A stretch of DNA of 64,000 bases, taken from Hydractinia symbiolongicarpus. Its lineage: Eukaryota; Cnidaria; Hydrozoa; Anthoathecata; Hydractiniidae. Where the stretch lies: contig NC_079875.1 in assembly GCF_029227915.1 (NCBI RefSeq), forward strand, positions 18,531,001 to 18,595,000, given 5' to 3'. Positions 1-14,800 of the stretch are shown one piece after another. Numbering within the stretch: the first letter of the stretch is position 1; the number at the start of each line of letters is the position of its first letter. The notes beneath the pieces are model-generated. The model searched no databases. It saw nothing but the letters and a program-made list of their open reading frames with translations, and was not told the DNA's origin. Made by a program: the position numbers and the translations under genes.

Positions 1-2537
1 ATTAAAATATCGAATATAGTGAATGAAAATGGCAGTCAAATTTTTATAGTATGCACGCTAACTTGCTGATAATTTTTAAAATGTTTTGTTCAGTCGTTTG
101 TAAATAATTTTTTAGGCCTTGTATGTATAACCACGGATGTCAATAATTTCTGATACGTGACAAAAAAGTGGAATGAACTTTCAATTTATTTATTTATTTA
201 TTTATTTTACAGTATATATATTTAAAAAAAATATGTCGAATGTCATAATTTTTTGTTTATTTTCTATTTTTTCCATTAACCTTACACAAGAGCAAATTTC
301 CTTCCCTCAAAACGCATAAAAAAAACAACACAAACTAATGACTCTTTTAAACTAGCTCCCAAAGTTCATATTAAAAAATGCAAATAGAACCTCTTGAAAC
401 GAGGTTAGGTCAGCGTTATCCAGCGCATGCGTGCAGTATATATAAACCCCGATAATAATTCGAACAGTAACTCAAACTATTTTTAAATATTGACCTCAGA
501 TATATAGAGCATTTACTAAGTCGAACTATTTTAGCTGTCCCCCCTGGCTTAAAATGTTCGTGATAATTTGAGATGAAAAGAAAAAAATGTAAAATAGAGA
601 AACTGCTCATTTTAAAGAGATACAAATTTCTTTCCAGTAAGTTCCAAAGTACTTGAGATCTGATTTAAAAATACAAAGTGCTCTTGACTATCAGAGTAAA
701 ATAACAAGAAAGATGCTAATTTTGATGATTTCTTGAAGTAGAGTACTATCGCGTATAATATACACATAGATAATGGAATCTGCATCTGAAACTCTTTGTC
801 TCACAACCACATTATTACATCCTCTAACTGAGGTTCAGTACTATTTAAAACATTTAGCGCAGTGGTGTCTAAGAATATTTTGCACTTTGCACTTTTATAT
901 AGCCTGTTTTGTCAAAACTTGTTCTGAAACATCATATTTTTGTATCGGAATAATCGATAAATTAGTTGATGTATACAAGAGATGTATAGATAAAAATCTG
1001 TGTTATACAGAAACATACAGTTTTCATTTTCTGATTATTGAAATAGGCAAATTCTCAAGAAAAACTGAAAATATAGAGGAAAAAGCGTAACTTCGATCCT
1101 AGGGCTGTTTCTCTCTTTTTGATAAGACAAAAAAAAATCCTGGTATCGAGGTTGGATATAGGTTGCTTACGTGTAAATCGATATTTCGATTTTACGGTAG
1201 GAACTTTCTAGCTAATCATTTTGGATTTCGTTATAATACGCTTTACTACGTCTCACATTGAAATATGTGATTTAAAAATATTATATATGTTTTGTAAAAT
1301 GACACGAGAAAATTTTAACGACTCTAGAAGGGTCAGATATTTGGTGGACGAATATTTTTTGTGTATCTGCGATCGGGCATATATGCAGGAAAAAGTTCAA
1401 AACAAAGAAAATGTGCGCAAGCAGGACCAAGTAACACCTACAAAATATTCATGTGCTATATTCATGTGCTATATCAGTTATATGTGTTCACTGCACATGC
1501 GCGTATTATCGTGTCCGTGAACTTGGTTGATATTTTATTATGCATGTTTAAAATGTCACGCTTGATAAGTTTTGCTTTTTGTCACATCTTCCTGACAAGA
1601 AGAAAAATCGGTAAAAAAATTTATTTCGCAGTTCCTGAAATCCATGGTTACGTTTGTAATTTTATTGATATCTTCGAAGATCATCGCTTGGAGAACGATA
1701 AAAAAATGGGACAAAACGTATGTTGTTTTGAGCCGAGAAAAATTTACTACTTTTACTATATTACTACATAAGCGGCGTACTAAAAAATTGACAATTCTCA
1801 ATGCGCATATTTATTCGCGCACACTCAAAGTACACCCATCGGAAAGAAACTTCCCTTTCTAAAATCGTCAACATCGCTTTTGAACCTTTTTTTGAAGGAC
1901 ATATTTGCTTTTAAAGATAGGCATACCTTAAGATATTTTGAGCCCGAATAAGTACCCCAGCCTGCTTTTATTATATATAAAGAAACAAACAAGAAACTAA
2001 ATGTAAATTTTTTGCTTTTACTTCAGTCCTAAAATCCAAACTTTCGCCCAGTTTTCTTCCCAAAACCCTTAAAAAGTAAAAATCTATTTTAGGAATTTCT
2101 TTTTGTTGATGAAAAGTTGAAAACATCACTGGTAGGACGGATCAGATGAAACACACTTCTTCTTTTCTACTGTTATTTAATTTCTTTTCTACATATATAA
2201 TATACACAGTCACTAAAAATCTGTTATTAGAACACAAATAAAACTCTTAAACCTTCTTCAAGTCTCTGTACGAAATAGTATGACGAATTAATTTTGTGAA
2301 GTTTAATTTCAGTGAAAACAAAATAAGGTCTAATGCGCAATATAAAGAAGACACGTAGTCCAATTGAGTAAACACAATAAAAAACTGGTTTAGCAAGCAA
2401 AACAAAACGCAAAAACAACGTTAAAGTTCGGCAGCCACGAAACGTTTTCAAAACTTTCTGTAAATAAAAAAACATTTTTATACATTGTCTCAATAACCCA
2501 AATAATAACGTTTGGACTAAATAAGACAAACGAGTAC
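1..2537. other. Region left of the semaphorin gene with no supported gene
   Basis: AT-rich sequence. Open frames here (for example 773-1090 and 1361-1771, plus) have no recognisable domain, no signal peptide and no convincing splice context. A (TTTA)n tract lies at 184-207. At about 440-570 there are words such as AAGTCGAACTATTTTAGC followed by a run of C that resemble the pogo/Tigger-like MITE at 31906-32488, so this may be a decayed relative. Confidence 0.5.
184..207. repeat. (TTTA)n microsatellite
   Basis: About six uninterrupted TTTA units, directly readable. Confidence 0.85.
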
Positions 2538-2543
2538 TTTATT
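2538..2543 (-). promoter_or_regulatory. Candidate poly(A) signal of the semaphorin gene
   Basis: The minus strand reads AATAAA about 300 nt past the semaphorin stop codon. It is the nearest canonical hexamer I noticed downstream, but AT-rich DNA makes chance matches common. Confidence 0.3.
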
Positions 2544-2845
2544 GTCTTGGTAAACCACCGTTTATGGTGGTTTAAAAAAATAATAAAAAAGGGTAATACT
2601 CTCTCTCTTTTAGAAATGAATAAAAATATGAATCCTGATGCAATGATGTCTATGTTATTAGTTTTTGGTTGTGTGTATGTATAAGTCATGATTTAAAACA
2701 ACCTTGCGGCTGGATAATATATGACATCTTTTCGACAGAAGGGATTAACCAGCGTGAAAACGACGTCTTATGGAACGACTAATCTTGCATTTTGCCGTAA
2801 GGTTGGGATTATCGATTCCATATTTTCTACTTATCGATTCACCTA

Positions 2846-5800
2846 TTACCTAAATTCGACGTCGTCTTCGTCGTCATTTTCGACCCTTTTATCCGTCATT
2901 TCTAAAGTCGTCGGCTGATACACCCGATCTTTATTTTTCTTTTTAATCAGTTCCTTGTTCGCCGAGTTCTGTCTTTTTCTAATTTGGTAGCTCTTCGTGA
3001 ACGATATGATCGAGAAATGGCCGTTCGCTTTACCGTTCGCCGTCTCTCCATCCACCTCGCTATCATTATGCTGCCTCATTGCCAACACCACGCAAAACAG
3101 CAAAAAAGCGAGAAGCAAAACGATGGCGAATAAAACAGCCATGGCGACAAATTCCTTAAAATATGATTTTCCTCCCGAACCTGTGTATGGTATGGCTGGA
3201 CGATTAGTTGTCGTGTTCGCTAAAAAATAAAAATTCGAATTTATTATATTTACGGCATACTCAGCAACGACATATTCGGCAAAACAACATAACGATATGA
3301 AATGACATTTCGAATTCTTTGTTGCGTGGATATCTTCTCTGCAAGGCTTACTTTTCGACAAAAAAAAGTATTGTGGCCACTCGCAAAACAGATCTATTTA
3401 CCGCAAGTATTATTAGGGAGGTTGTTGAAATATTATTTGGAAAAAAAGCACATGTTAATAGGGAAATTAAAGTAGTACATTTTAATACAAAAATAATTAA
3501 AAACAATAAATGAAACCCCACGTGAAAAAAATTGTAGTAAAAACAACTAAATGTGGGAATGTGGGAATGAATAAACGAACAAATGAATGAATAAGTAAAA
3601 AATTATGATCTGTCATTGTAAAAAAAAAGAAGAAAAAATTAGAGGATTTTAAATATTAGATATATCGCAGTTTGGACTAACAAATTTACACAAAAACAAT
3701 CTTGAATATATCAGTGGCAAATTGTTGATTTAGACAGGTTTCTGTTTTTGAACTCAGGGAGGTTCCTGTTGAAACATTGGCTGCAACATGCCACTACACT
3801 GATAAGAATTTTTTTAGAGAAGCGCTGTTGCTATATGTGATAGAAAAGTCTTGTTTAAAACTTAACACAAAAATTTACCACCGTAAATTCAAGATTGCGA
3901 GAAACATCATTTACATGTTGATGAGCGAACACTTGTAGTTAAATTTATTTATTTACACTTATTTACCTCGTCGAGTTACATTTGTTACGTGTGGTCCTCG
4001 CTCGGTTACTTTGGTGGTTACGAGTGGTCGTTTAGTGGTTGGTGCTGTAAGTAAACAAAATAAAAACAAAACTTTCTTTAGACAAAACACAAGGGAAGTG
4101 AAATAAAATATGTAACAGTTTTTCAATCCGACTCAAAAACCGGAGTCCACTTAAAATAGCAGAACGTTGAGAACCGTAATTTCTTGGTTCTAAATTTCTC
4201 CGTTGTTTAGTTTCGTGTGCAAAATGGTTTAGTTACACGGAAAGCCGGTTTCGTGCAAATCTTTAGAGCAAGTTGAACCCTCAGCATTACGCCGATTAAA
4301 ACAAGTTTGAGATGTTAAAATTTGCAAGTGGCATTTTCCTGTAAATTAACAACAGGGAAATTTTTTAATTCGATGACATTCGATTTTACTGGTTAGTATG
4401 TCATGTTTTGTGCTAAAGAAAGTTAGTTTGTAGTGCAAAAAAAAAAAAAACGCGCGGTGACATGCGATGGAGTGCTGTACATGCATGACCTATTTATACA
4501 CTCTCCCTCACATTTATATGTCCATTCATATGCTAAACACTTCTTTTTCTACTTACTCTACGAGCTCGATCTGGCTTATATGAAACAAACTTCTGCTTTA
4601 AACTGCATCATTTTTATCACAAAATAACCGTGTTCAGGATTTATCACGATTATTTTCACAAGTTCTCAAACAAGACAAAAATGGCATTTCACCCATTAAT
4701 CTGCAATTTATATTTTGTTTTGCGATCGCACGACATAATATAAGTGAAAGCTACATCAAACTTAAAAAACAAAACAGCTGTGCCGATGTGAACCAAAAAC
4801 TTTTGTTGACACGTCAGCACTCGGCAATTAGTAAGTGTTGACGTGAATTAGAAAGAGTATGAACATTTACGCCACTCAGAACAATTATTGACAAAAACGT
4901 TTTTTTTTTCCATTTTCTTTCAAGAAACAATAAAACCTATATTTTTTTGGATTGGTGCTAAAAAATCAGACTTTATTAGCTGATTATAGAGCTTGTTATA
5001 TACGTCGGTGCAAATATATAAAAAGAAAGGTCGAAAAATTCAGCTTCTACAAACTTTGGTCGTTAATTAATGAAAAGACTCGAACAAATATTTAAAACAA
5101 TTTGTGTTGAATTTAGGTTGAATTTCCAGTAGACGGTCTTTAGCACGACTTATGTGCAAAAAAATGAACTTTCTCTATAATACTTGTCTCAAAATTATTG
5201 TGACGAGTTTTTAAATCGACTTTCCATTGTGGTAAGTGATAACTCGTTCGGTGATATGAAAATTAAATGGAGACAAAATTAGAGAGCGCGTGTTCGCTAC
5301 AATGGCTGTTTCAAACATCGTCGTCCTATAATTGGTGTGGATTATACGCCTAGTTAGTTTGCAGTGAATTAAAGAATTGGAGCTTTAAAACGGACTTACC
5401 TTGCAATTCTAACGAACAAGATTTTGACTGCGAGTCTTTGACTTGAACGATGCAGGAATACGTCCCAACATACGATTCGGTAAACTGCGTAATCAAAAGC
5501 TTCTTGTTGTTGTCCATCAGCTTGTACATATCGCCGTCGTATACACGGACGCCGCTTCGGGACCAGCCATTGATGGTTGGTAATTCACCAGTGTTGGTGT
5601 CAGCAATGGGGTTGCATTCGAGGAGTGCACTCATGCCAAATGTGACATTCTCAACGGTAGCCGTGCATTTGAAATCTTTTTGCACTAAATACATTATGTA
5701 CATATCGAATCAGATTTCTACCACTAAACATTCAGAAAGCCAGTTTTTGATTTCTACCACTAAACATTCAGAAAGCCAGTTTTTTTACTCGTAAAAAAAA

Positions 5801-8800
5801 AAGAGAATTTAAATACTCGCAATATAAACTGAGATGCTAAGTGTTCCTATGTTCAGACACACAAAAAACTGAAGTGAAAAAAAGTTGGAACACAAGTCGA
5901 CAAAAAATATGTCGCTAATTAAAATAAATTAATGTTATGTGTAATGACACTAATGTGACAAGCTACTTATAAAAAGCACCTTTCGGACATCGAATTGCGT
6001 TTCCACTCCTTAAATCCTGTATTCTCTCTAAAGGATCAAGTTTCGTTGCTTCCATACACCTGTTTTCCTTCATGCTCCAAGCACAGTACGGATCCTTGAT
6101 CTGTACGCAGTCTTTACAAAGCCAATAACTTTCGCAGTGGTGAACTGGAAACGCAGCCACTCCAGAATCTCCAGCGGCGTAAACCATATTCTAAAGTGGA
6201 TGATATGGATGATAATAAAGTTAAGAAATGTAGACCAAGACAACAAATGCACCAATCAAACGTTGAGATGTTGAATAACCACAGAAACGAAGTTTCTTCT
6301 ACAAAACGATTGAAATTTTAACTTTTCTTTTATAATTAACACAACTCCCATTTTTACACCTTTTAAACGCTGTTAGATTTATTCAGTTGTAAAAAAACTT
6401 GTCATATTTGTTCCCAGTCTTTTCTTAACACGTTTCACAGGGAGCCCAGTATATGTTATTGATTGATCTAATCGCTTTTCTACGTTAATCAGAATATGCA
6501 CAAGATTTTAAAAGAATTGCCCCTAATTTCCAATTTCTTTGGACTTTCTGGGCCGTGGGGCGGATTGCTAGGCTTGCGTATTCTTCGACATTGTTTACTT
6601 AGTCTACGGTACTGTTAACTGTGTTTCGCCATTGTGAAAAAAGCCGAAAAACAATTTTTACCACAAATATTGTGTCCAGGGTTGTAGATTTCTTGGCGTT
6701 ATAGTAAATTAATTAGTGCAAGTTTTTTTGTGATTACACCCATCTCGTTCTCGCTTGAGTGACATTTTAACTGAAGGAAATGTAAAAAATGCAGCACTTA
6801 CTTTGTATAATTTCATCACTTTTATTGGACCTGAAGTCTAAATGAAGATTGTTTTAAACATTTAAAGCGTACATCGTTCAAAGCAATCTCTTGCGTAAGT
6901 GTCTGAAGAAATTTAAATACTAAAGTGAATTCTGCAAAATGTTGCAGTGCACCAACATGGAAACAAAATATATATGACAGAAGAATTACTTTAACTTTTT
7001 TTAAGAATTTACCGAATTACCATTTACCGCTTTTGAAGTTCGTGAATTGTCACGACGCTTTCTTTATTTACTCAGAAGCATGTCAAGATAAATTAAACCT
7101 AAACAAGTAAATGCTAGTGTAACTGTAAAAAAAATCACCAACCAACCTGAAAGGGCTGTGTTTGTTTCACTGCGTTAACCTCGACTTGACCAGTATTGTT
7201 TATAGTCAATTTGTGTACATGACCATTCGCTATGGACAAACAAAATTAAAAATAACCTAAAACGTTTGAACAAGTGTTTCACCAGATGGCCATGTTTTTC
7301 CAAATTTGTGTTTTTTGTCTTTCTGAGAACAGATAACATGGCAATACATTTCATTGCACACCATGGGCTGAAAAATTGATCTAGTTACCACATGTGCATG
7401 TGTTTTTTTTTAGAAAACCTGGAGAAAAAAAGAAGGCATGACATATTGACCTCAGTGCAGATCCTCTACAATTGTATCATAAATATTTAAATAAAAAAGA
7501 AGAAACACTCACATGTGCCAGCAAAGGCTACATGCAATCCAGAACCAGTTTTATTTGCTTCCAAATGAAAATCATCCACCACGATCGCCGTCAACCTGCG
7601 CGTAAAAGATACTTTTTTATGTAACCATAATTTTTAAAACCCATTGACACCATGTTTTTCGCATTTATTGTACAGCACTGAGGGTGGAAGTTGGTGGAAG
7701 GTGCAAGTTTAGTGACTGGGGTAAAAATAACATTGCAAGAACGTCTCTTATTTCACAAATAAGTCTCGTTTTTCTGCAGATATTGATCGTAAAACTTGAC
7801 ATAACAATAGAATATGGCAAATAAAATTGAATCATAAATGACGTCATTTTAATAGAATGATAAATCTGAGTTATGTTTCATTTGTAATCCCATATATGGA
7901 CATGTTCAAAAATATGAGGAAGCAATGTGAACATTGCTAAAATCAGAAAAAACATCTTTTTATCATAAAACTAGTCGATAAAGCCCGTGGAAAAATCCAC
8001 TTACGCAAAAGGTCAATAAAAAGGAAGTTATTTTAGATGTTTTGCTGACGTCAGCAGTGCAATGCAGATAAGATTTATACTTAAACTGGAAACACTTAGC
8101 TAAAAGAATAGAATAATATTTATTTTTTATAAACACTTGAAAGGAAGATGTGACAAAGTTTATAACAGTAAGCAGAAATATAGTATATCTGATAATGGAG
8201 ATTTGATTTTTAAGAGAAACCATAGCATTGTATTTGAAAAGAAGCCATTGCACAGGATATAATGTTAATAGAACATTTAGTAAATTTTTCTCATAAAAAA
8301 AGACATTGTGCTGATGATCTTGAAGTTACTACTGTGTTTATATAACATTGATAGTAGTATTCTGTATAAATTTTTATATTATTTAGGTAATAAGAGACAT
8401 CTAGTTTTGGTTAGGACTTACCATCTGGATCGTTAAATTAGTTTTGTGAAAGTATTTATTATATGACTAGCTGTTTCCCGTGAAAGAATCCACTGTATTC
8501 CATTTAATTTATGTAGCAGATATATGTCCATCAAAAAACAAACAATACAGCAGTGCGCATCTTACATCTGCATTATTATATAAATGACCAAAAAAATTAA
8601 AGGTTTTCAACAACTGCAGTATTTATGTGACATTTAAAATCTAAATCTACTAAAATTACTTGCTCTGACCATCTGACAAATGCGAAAATTATTCGGAAAG
8701 AAGTTTCCAAAAGCATTTCAACATACATCTCACCCATAAAATTTAAATCACTTAAAACGCCACATATATACAAAAAAGCTGATCAATGTCAAACACAAAT

Positions 8801-11800
8801 CTCTCTCATTGTATATGTTAAAATCAGTTAGTTTATTGCAAACCCTGCCAAAGGTTGACACACAGTGTGAAACAATAAATTAATAATAAACAATAAATTG
8901 TGCCTCTGACAGAATTTTTTATCTAAGGTGTAAAAAAAGGGATTTGCAAGGACAAATAATGCAATAAAACATTATTTGATATATTGCATTTAGTCCTTCC
9001 TCACCAAACTTTAGACAAAATGCCAACAAAAAAACGGTGTTTAAATCTAAAATTAATAAAGTCCTTTTAGCAATTTGCATGCTGTTTTACCATCAATAAA
9101 GTAAACAAAATTTCAAATCTCACATAATATTCTGTCACAAATTTTCATAAAATATATATATAAGTCATAATGAGTCATGTTAAACAACAGCAATCATTCT
9201 ATATATAAGTTCATTTTATGTCAATTTTTGCACCAATTTTGCAACACAAAATACAAATTCTAAATAATACTAAAATCTCTTATTTTGGTCCTTCGCATAC
9301 CGACGGTCTCCCACAAAAGTTTAATCAAAATGTAAAAAATGAGAGGTAACAACAAAATCAAAGTTTGCAAAATTTAACTATTTCAGTACATATATCTACT
9401 GCATATGCCCTCTAAAACAATATTTTAATCCAAAATGCCAAAGAAAAACAGTTTGCAACAAAAATCAGTTATTTCGATAATATTGCATACACTATTTCCT
9501 CACAAAAGCTTCACAAACTGTAAAAAAAAGAATGGTTGTAGGGAGTGCTTCTGATTCAACAAAAAAAGTTTTTTCGACATATTGCATCTAGCCCTTACCC
9601 ATTAAATCTTACACAAAATTTCCAAAACTATATACGATTTAGAACACATCAAATTTAAATCGAGAAGGATCAGTCATTTCGATATATTGCACGGAGTCCT
9701 CCCCAGTAAGAATTTATACAAAGCTTGCAAGGTGTAAAATTGAATTCTTCTTCTGTGTATATATATATATGGTCCTTCCTCGCAAAATTAACATAAAATG
9801 TCAAAAAGGTTCAGATATAACATCTAACACAACAAAAAACAGTTCTATCAGTATATGTCATGCCATTGTCTTCCACCAAATGTTCCCCTTAAAGTTTCAC
9901 AGACACAGCCTGTAAATTAAAAACAACTAAGATCAGGTATTTTGGTCTATTTCATACCATTCTGTTCCAAATAACTTATAAAATGTAAAAATTGAGTGGT
10001 AAAACAGAAATGTCAAAAAGAAGAAAAAAATAGCTTACAAAGAGTATAAAATTGAAATCAACAAAGTAGCTCTTTTGGTGTATTAAATATAAGCCATACG
10101 CACAAAAGTTTACACTAAATGTAAGAAAATGGTTGTGTTTAGTAATTCTAAATTAAGAAAAGTCAGTTCTTTTAGCATGCTGATTAAGGTTTTTGCCCAC
10201 AATTTGAAACAAATTAAATTTACATTTTAAAAATAAGTAATTTCTGAACTTTATTTTCAGAATATTTGGAGGAAAAGAACTTGGCAAACCAAAAAAAACC
10301 CAGGAAAATTGTTTAAAATTTTCAGGGTTAATAACGTTTGATGTGTTTTGTGGGAATATATATACTGGGAATCTTTAGTTTAAAGCTAGCATTAGCTAGC
10401 TACAGCAGCTAATAGCTAGTCACTTAAATATAAACTGGAGACTTAGCTAGGTATAAAGAACATGGCTACATATATATATATATATATTCCTAGCTAGCTA
10501 GCTAGTTGTTAGTGGTGGTTGGCTTTTTATGATGCTAGCTATAAAACATGTCTGGCAACAATAATATAATCGAAACTGAAAATAAAACATGAAAAAACCT
10601 TACAGAACCTTGCTATGATTAATTTATAAAACCATGCTCTTCTTCAAATGTTTTTTTAAAGATTTATTTTGAATGAAAGAGTAGAGAATACTCAAAAAGA
10701 ACAGCCATCTTTTTCGTAAACACAATTTCCGTTTTATGCTGGGAGCTTCATTTAACAGTCCGTATGCTTTGTGAATATCTAATACCGTTTCATATGTAGC
10801 GATACCTATATATATATGCTAACATAGAGTTTTTTGGCATAAGGGTATATATATTTATATCGTTATTAGCAGCGGGTTATATATTTACACCTTATGTGCG
10901 ATTTCTATGAAGTACATCCCTAATCTTTTTAGTTAAATTTTAGCGTACAGCCACGTCATAAGAAAGTAACCCGTGATTTCCGTGTCGTGGACTCACAGTT
11001 TTAGTCACGCAAGGGAATTAATATATAAGATATTATAGCAAAAAATATCCTCAACAGAATAAAATCTAGTTGGATAAATAGCCTTGAAAGTATTTTGACA
11101 GTTAATAATAGTTCTCATAATTTTTATTTAAACAAGAAAATGAGTAATTATAGTTGTAAGAATATTGGCTGCAGAGAGAGTTTCAAATTTAGAACACAAG
11201 TTACAAGACATGCAAAAAAAATGTTTAAAACCAACACCATCAAAAGTTGAAAAATACACTCTAAAAGATGATCTGTATCATTGCAATACTTGTAAGAAAA
11301 CATACAAGCAAGCACAGACCTAACATTTTTTGCCATATCAAGGAGGGTTGCACAAAAATGATAATATAAGACACAATAAAGAAGACTAAAGAATAAAGAC
11401 ATCTACTTTTGCTTCCTAATGACAATTTCATAACAAGTACAGATCTTCGGGAATTCTAAGGAACTATAAAATTTTTCGTATTTCTTAGTAAATATTTTGG
11501 ACTTTGCCAGGAATATCTTTTTCGTTACTTTCTGATCATTTCTGCGTTGTTGAATTTATCAGTTTCTGCTTTTGTCTCAATTGATAATTGCTTTGTTTAA
11601 ATATAGATTTAGCTTTTGGAAAAACTTTTTGATTCAAAGCAAAAAAAATAAATGAAAAGATAATATAAGACACAATATTCAAATTTTTGTTACAAAATTA
11701 TCATTTCTGTGTCATTTTAAGAACTCAGAAATGATCTTTTTTGTTTCTGTGCCCTACTGCAGGGTGTTAGACATCCATTAGAAGAGATATGTCTTAATAA

Positions 11801-14800
11801 AAGCAATCTACTTTTGCTTTTAATGATGATTTTGTAACATATACAGATCTTGGAGATTTCTAATGAGGCGAGATTTTTGTTACTTTATTATCACATCTTT
11901 GTTTTGGTATACAAGATTTCCCTTGAAGATTCTGAAAAATGACAATTCATATAAAGTTATTTTAGCAGTTAATTAAGTTCAACATTTATGCTTTCTTGGA
12001 TAAATGTTGATAAAAAAGTAACTTTTTTTCTTTCAAAGTGTTACAAAATTATCATTTTTTTTGTTTTTGAAGTAAATGTTGTATTTATAATAGAACAACC
12101 GGAACTTTCATTAGTCCGAAAACCGGTTTTCATTATTTTTCTTGACTTTATTAGACTAGTTTCAATTTTTCAAAAGAAAAGTTTGTTACTTTATTATCAT
12201 TTTTTTTGTTTTTTATTTCTCTTTGACAGATTGCCCAAATTTCACGGGAATTTCTAATTGTTACAGTTTTATCTTCCTTGAAGAGATAGAATGACTAAAA
12301 TTGATACAATATTGACTAAGATATTTAAAATGATAATTATGTAACATACACCCTAAAATGTTCACAATTGGGCAAAAAACTGCCTCATATTTTTAAACAT
12401 GTCCATATCGCCTTTGCTAAGACTTGGTAACAACCAATTAGTCCACCCTCGCCCTCCTACTCATGACTTCTTAAAAACAGAAGAACGTTTCTTTGCCCCT
12501 ACCTGGCTGAATCAATAGTGTACAACGCTTCACCATCGTGTGGCAAGACCATATCATACATAAGAGAACGGTCTGGTGCATTAAAGATTTCTGTATCATG
12601 ATCTGACGAGAAGGAAGCCTCTTTAGGACCGTCACACTAAAATAGAAAAACATTTTTTGTCAGTGGTACAACTGGATAGCAAGAAAGCAAGTAGTTTTAT
12701 GTGTAGCATACATACCACAGGCCTTGAGACATTATTTTTAAAGGCTGAGAATGGCGTAACAACCCACTGTTTAGTTTTCAGATCTTTATATGTTAGTCGA
12801 CCTGTTTCGAAAACATGAACAATGTCCGACACACGATATCGACAAACTGCTGTATTTGCAGTGTCTTTCCTAAACCAAAGCAACAACATGAATATAAAAT
12901 TGAAATTTTTTGTCTAAGCAGGTCTATTGGTGAGTACATCTTATTAACACATGAATACTAAGGAAAAAAAACAAACATATTTATACATACAGGGATGAAG
13001 AAAAAGTTGCATATACAAATTTTTCTGTTTTCCCATTCATCTCCACATCCCTCACATAGGTGCTTTCTACAAAAAACACCAGTGGTGAAATAACACAGTG
13101 TCAAAGGTGAAACATAGAAATATAAATTACAGCAAATTGTTAAAAGCTAAAAAAAATGCATATTGTATCACAAAATAATTAGAGCTTTGTGACACAAATT
13201 ATTGCTGTTTAAAGCTAGCGTTTTTGACTGTAACATGGTAACAGATCAGCGTTTGAGTGTTTTTTAAAAAAACGGTAAAATATAAAATTGCATTTTATGA
13301 CAAATTATTTCGGTTATCTTCTCACAGATTTTTTGTGATATTTTATGTTGCAGTTATTTACAACAACCTCTCCACTAAAAATCTCAATAATCTATAGTGG
13401 TTCAATCATTTTCACTTACCTAAGACATCGTAGTATGATGCCACAATGTCTCCTTTCTTCAAACATATAAGCGGAGATTTCAAAAAAGTTATAAATCTCT
13501 CTGGGCTTAGATTATCTTCCCCATTATCATACTAAATAAGGAAAGAAAGGTTTATTTTCAAAAATACTGTGAATACCCTATTTCGAATACACATCTTAGA
13601 AGTGTCACTTTTGAGCTATTTTTCTCTATTCATCTCGAATCTTTTCTATCTCCAAAGTATTCTTTTTTTTTTTTAGGAATTCGAAATAGTGAATCTACTG
13701 TAAGCATAATAAAAGATGCATAAATGTTTCTCTACAATCATTTACAATGCATACCTTGCAAACTCTTCCAACCCGCGAGTACACAACCTAAAAACAACAT
13801 GCTTCAGAGTGAGAATAATTTTGTTTACATCATTATTCTAACTTGCTGATCTGTATATTAGTTAAGGAATGACTTTAAAATAAAGTTTGTCGCTAATTTT
13901 TCAGTCAAATTCATAAAAGAGTATTAGCACACAAAAAATAAATTTAAATAAGATAAGAAATGAACAAACAATATATAAGCTAAAGGTTAAAAAATTTAGG
14001 TTGTTTGTTTTGAAAAATAAACGTGAAAATGGAAGTTTAGCATGGAGGAGAAGTCGACATAATTTTGTGCAAAACCAATTAGAAGCTTCACAACTGATTG
14101 CAACGCAATAGAATTGTGAATTAATATTAGTTGACCAAAGTATCGTTAAGTTATATAAGACAAACTTGGTAGAGTGGAAAACAACCTACCTTACGCCCTA
14201 AGTCGATGTCCACAATCTCATGAAAAAAATAATAAATGTAACCACTAGCATCTAATGAGTACACAGATTTGAAACTTGCACCTAAAACAACAATGAATAA
14301 TTGCTGTGATGCGTGCAGTTACACAAATTACAGGTAACAAATTGCTGATGTTAGTATACTAAAATCCAGTTTGAATGAAATCTATATAATTAACTATGAT
14401 TACCAAAAAAATACAGTTTGCGTCTGCTATTTGCAGTTGAAACCAGTGTCTCATCCTCAAATGTTTTCACCTTCGATATGCTGCTCCCTTTTTCATTTGG
14501 TTTTTTCTGTGTAGCAACAAAAACATTATCACCTGAAACAAACAAGAACCAGCAGGTATAAGAAAGATTCTTTACAATTTAAGAATTCTTTTTTCTATTG
14601 CTTTTTTTCTTTTTCTATTGCACCTCTACATCAAATATGATACTGTATTCTAAGATGTTTTGTCTTAATTTAAAACCTGTGTAGTCGCAACTTTTAAACA
14701 TATATTCAATGATACTCCATTTCATTTTGTTTGACAGTTTTGCAACAGTACATGGTACAATTGTATTCCCATAGAGCTGCGAACACTGAAGATCATGTGC

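Noticed and set aside
773-1090. 105-codon plus frame
   Set aside because: No domain, signal peptide, splice context or homology I recognise. Chance in AT-rich DNA.
1221-1862. Overlapping plus and minus frames
   Set aside because: Mutually overlapping on both strands, no family features.
2997-3230. Plus frame opposite the last semaphorin exon
   Set aside because: Shadow of the real minus-strand coding exon.
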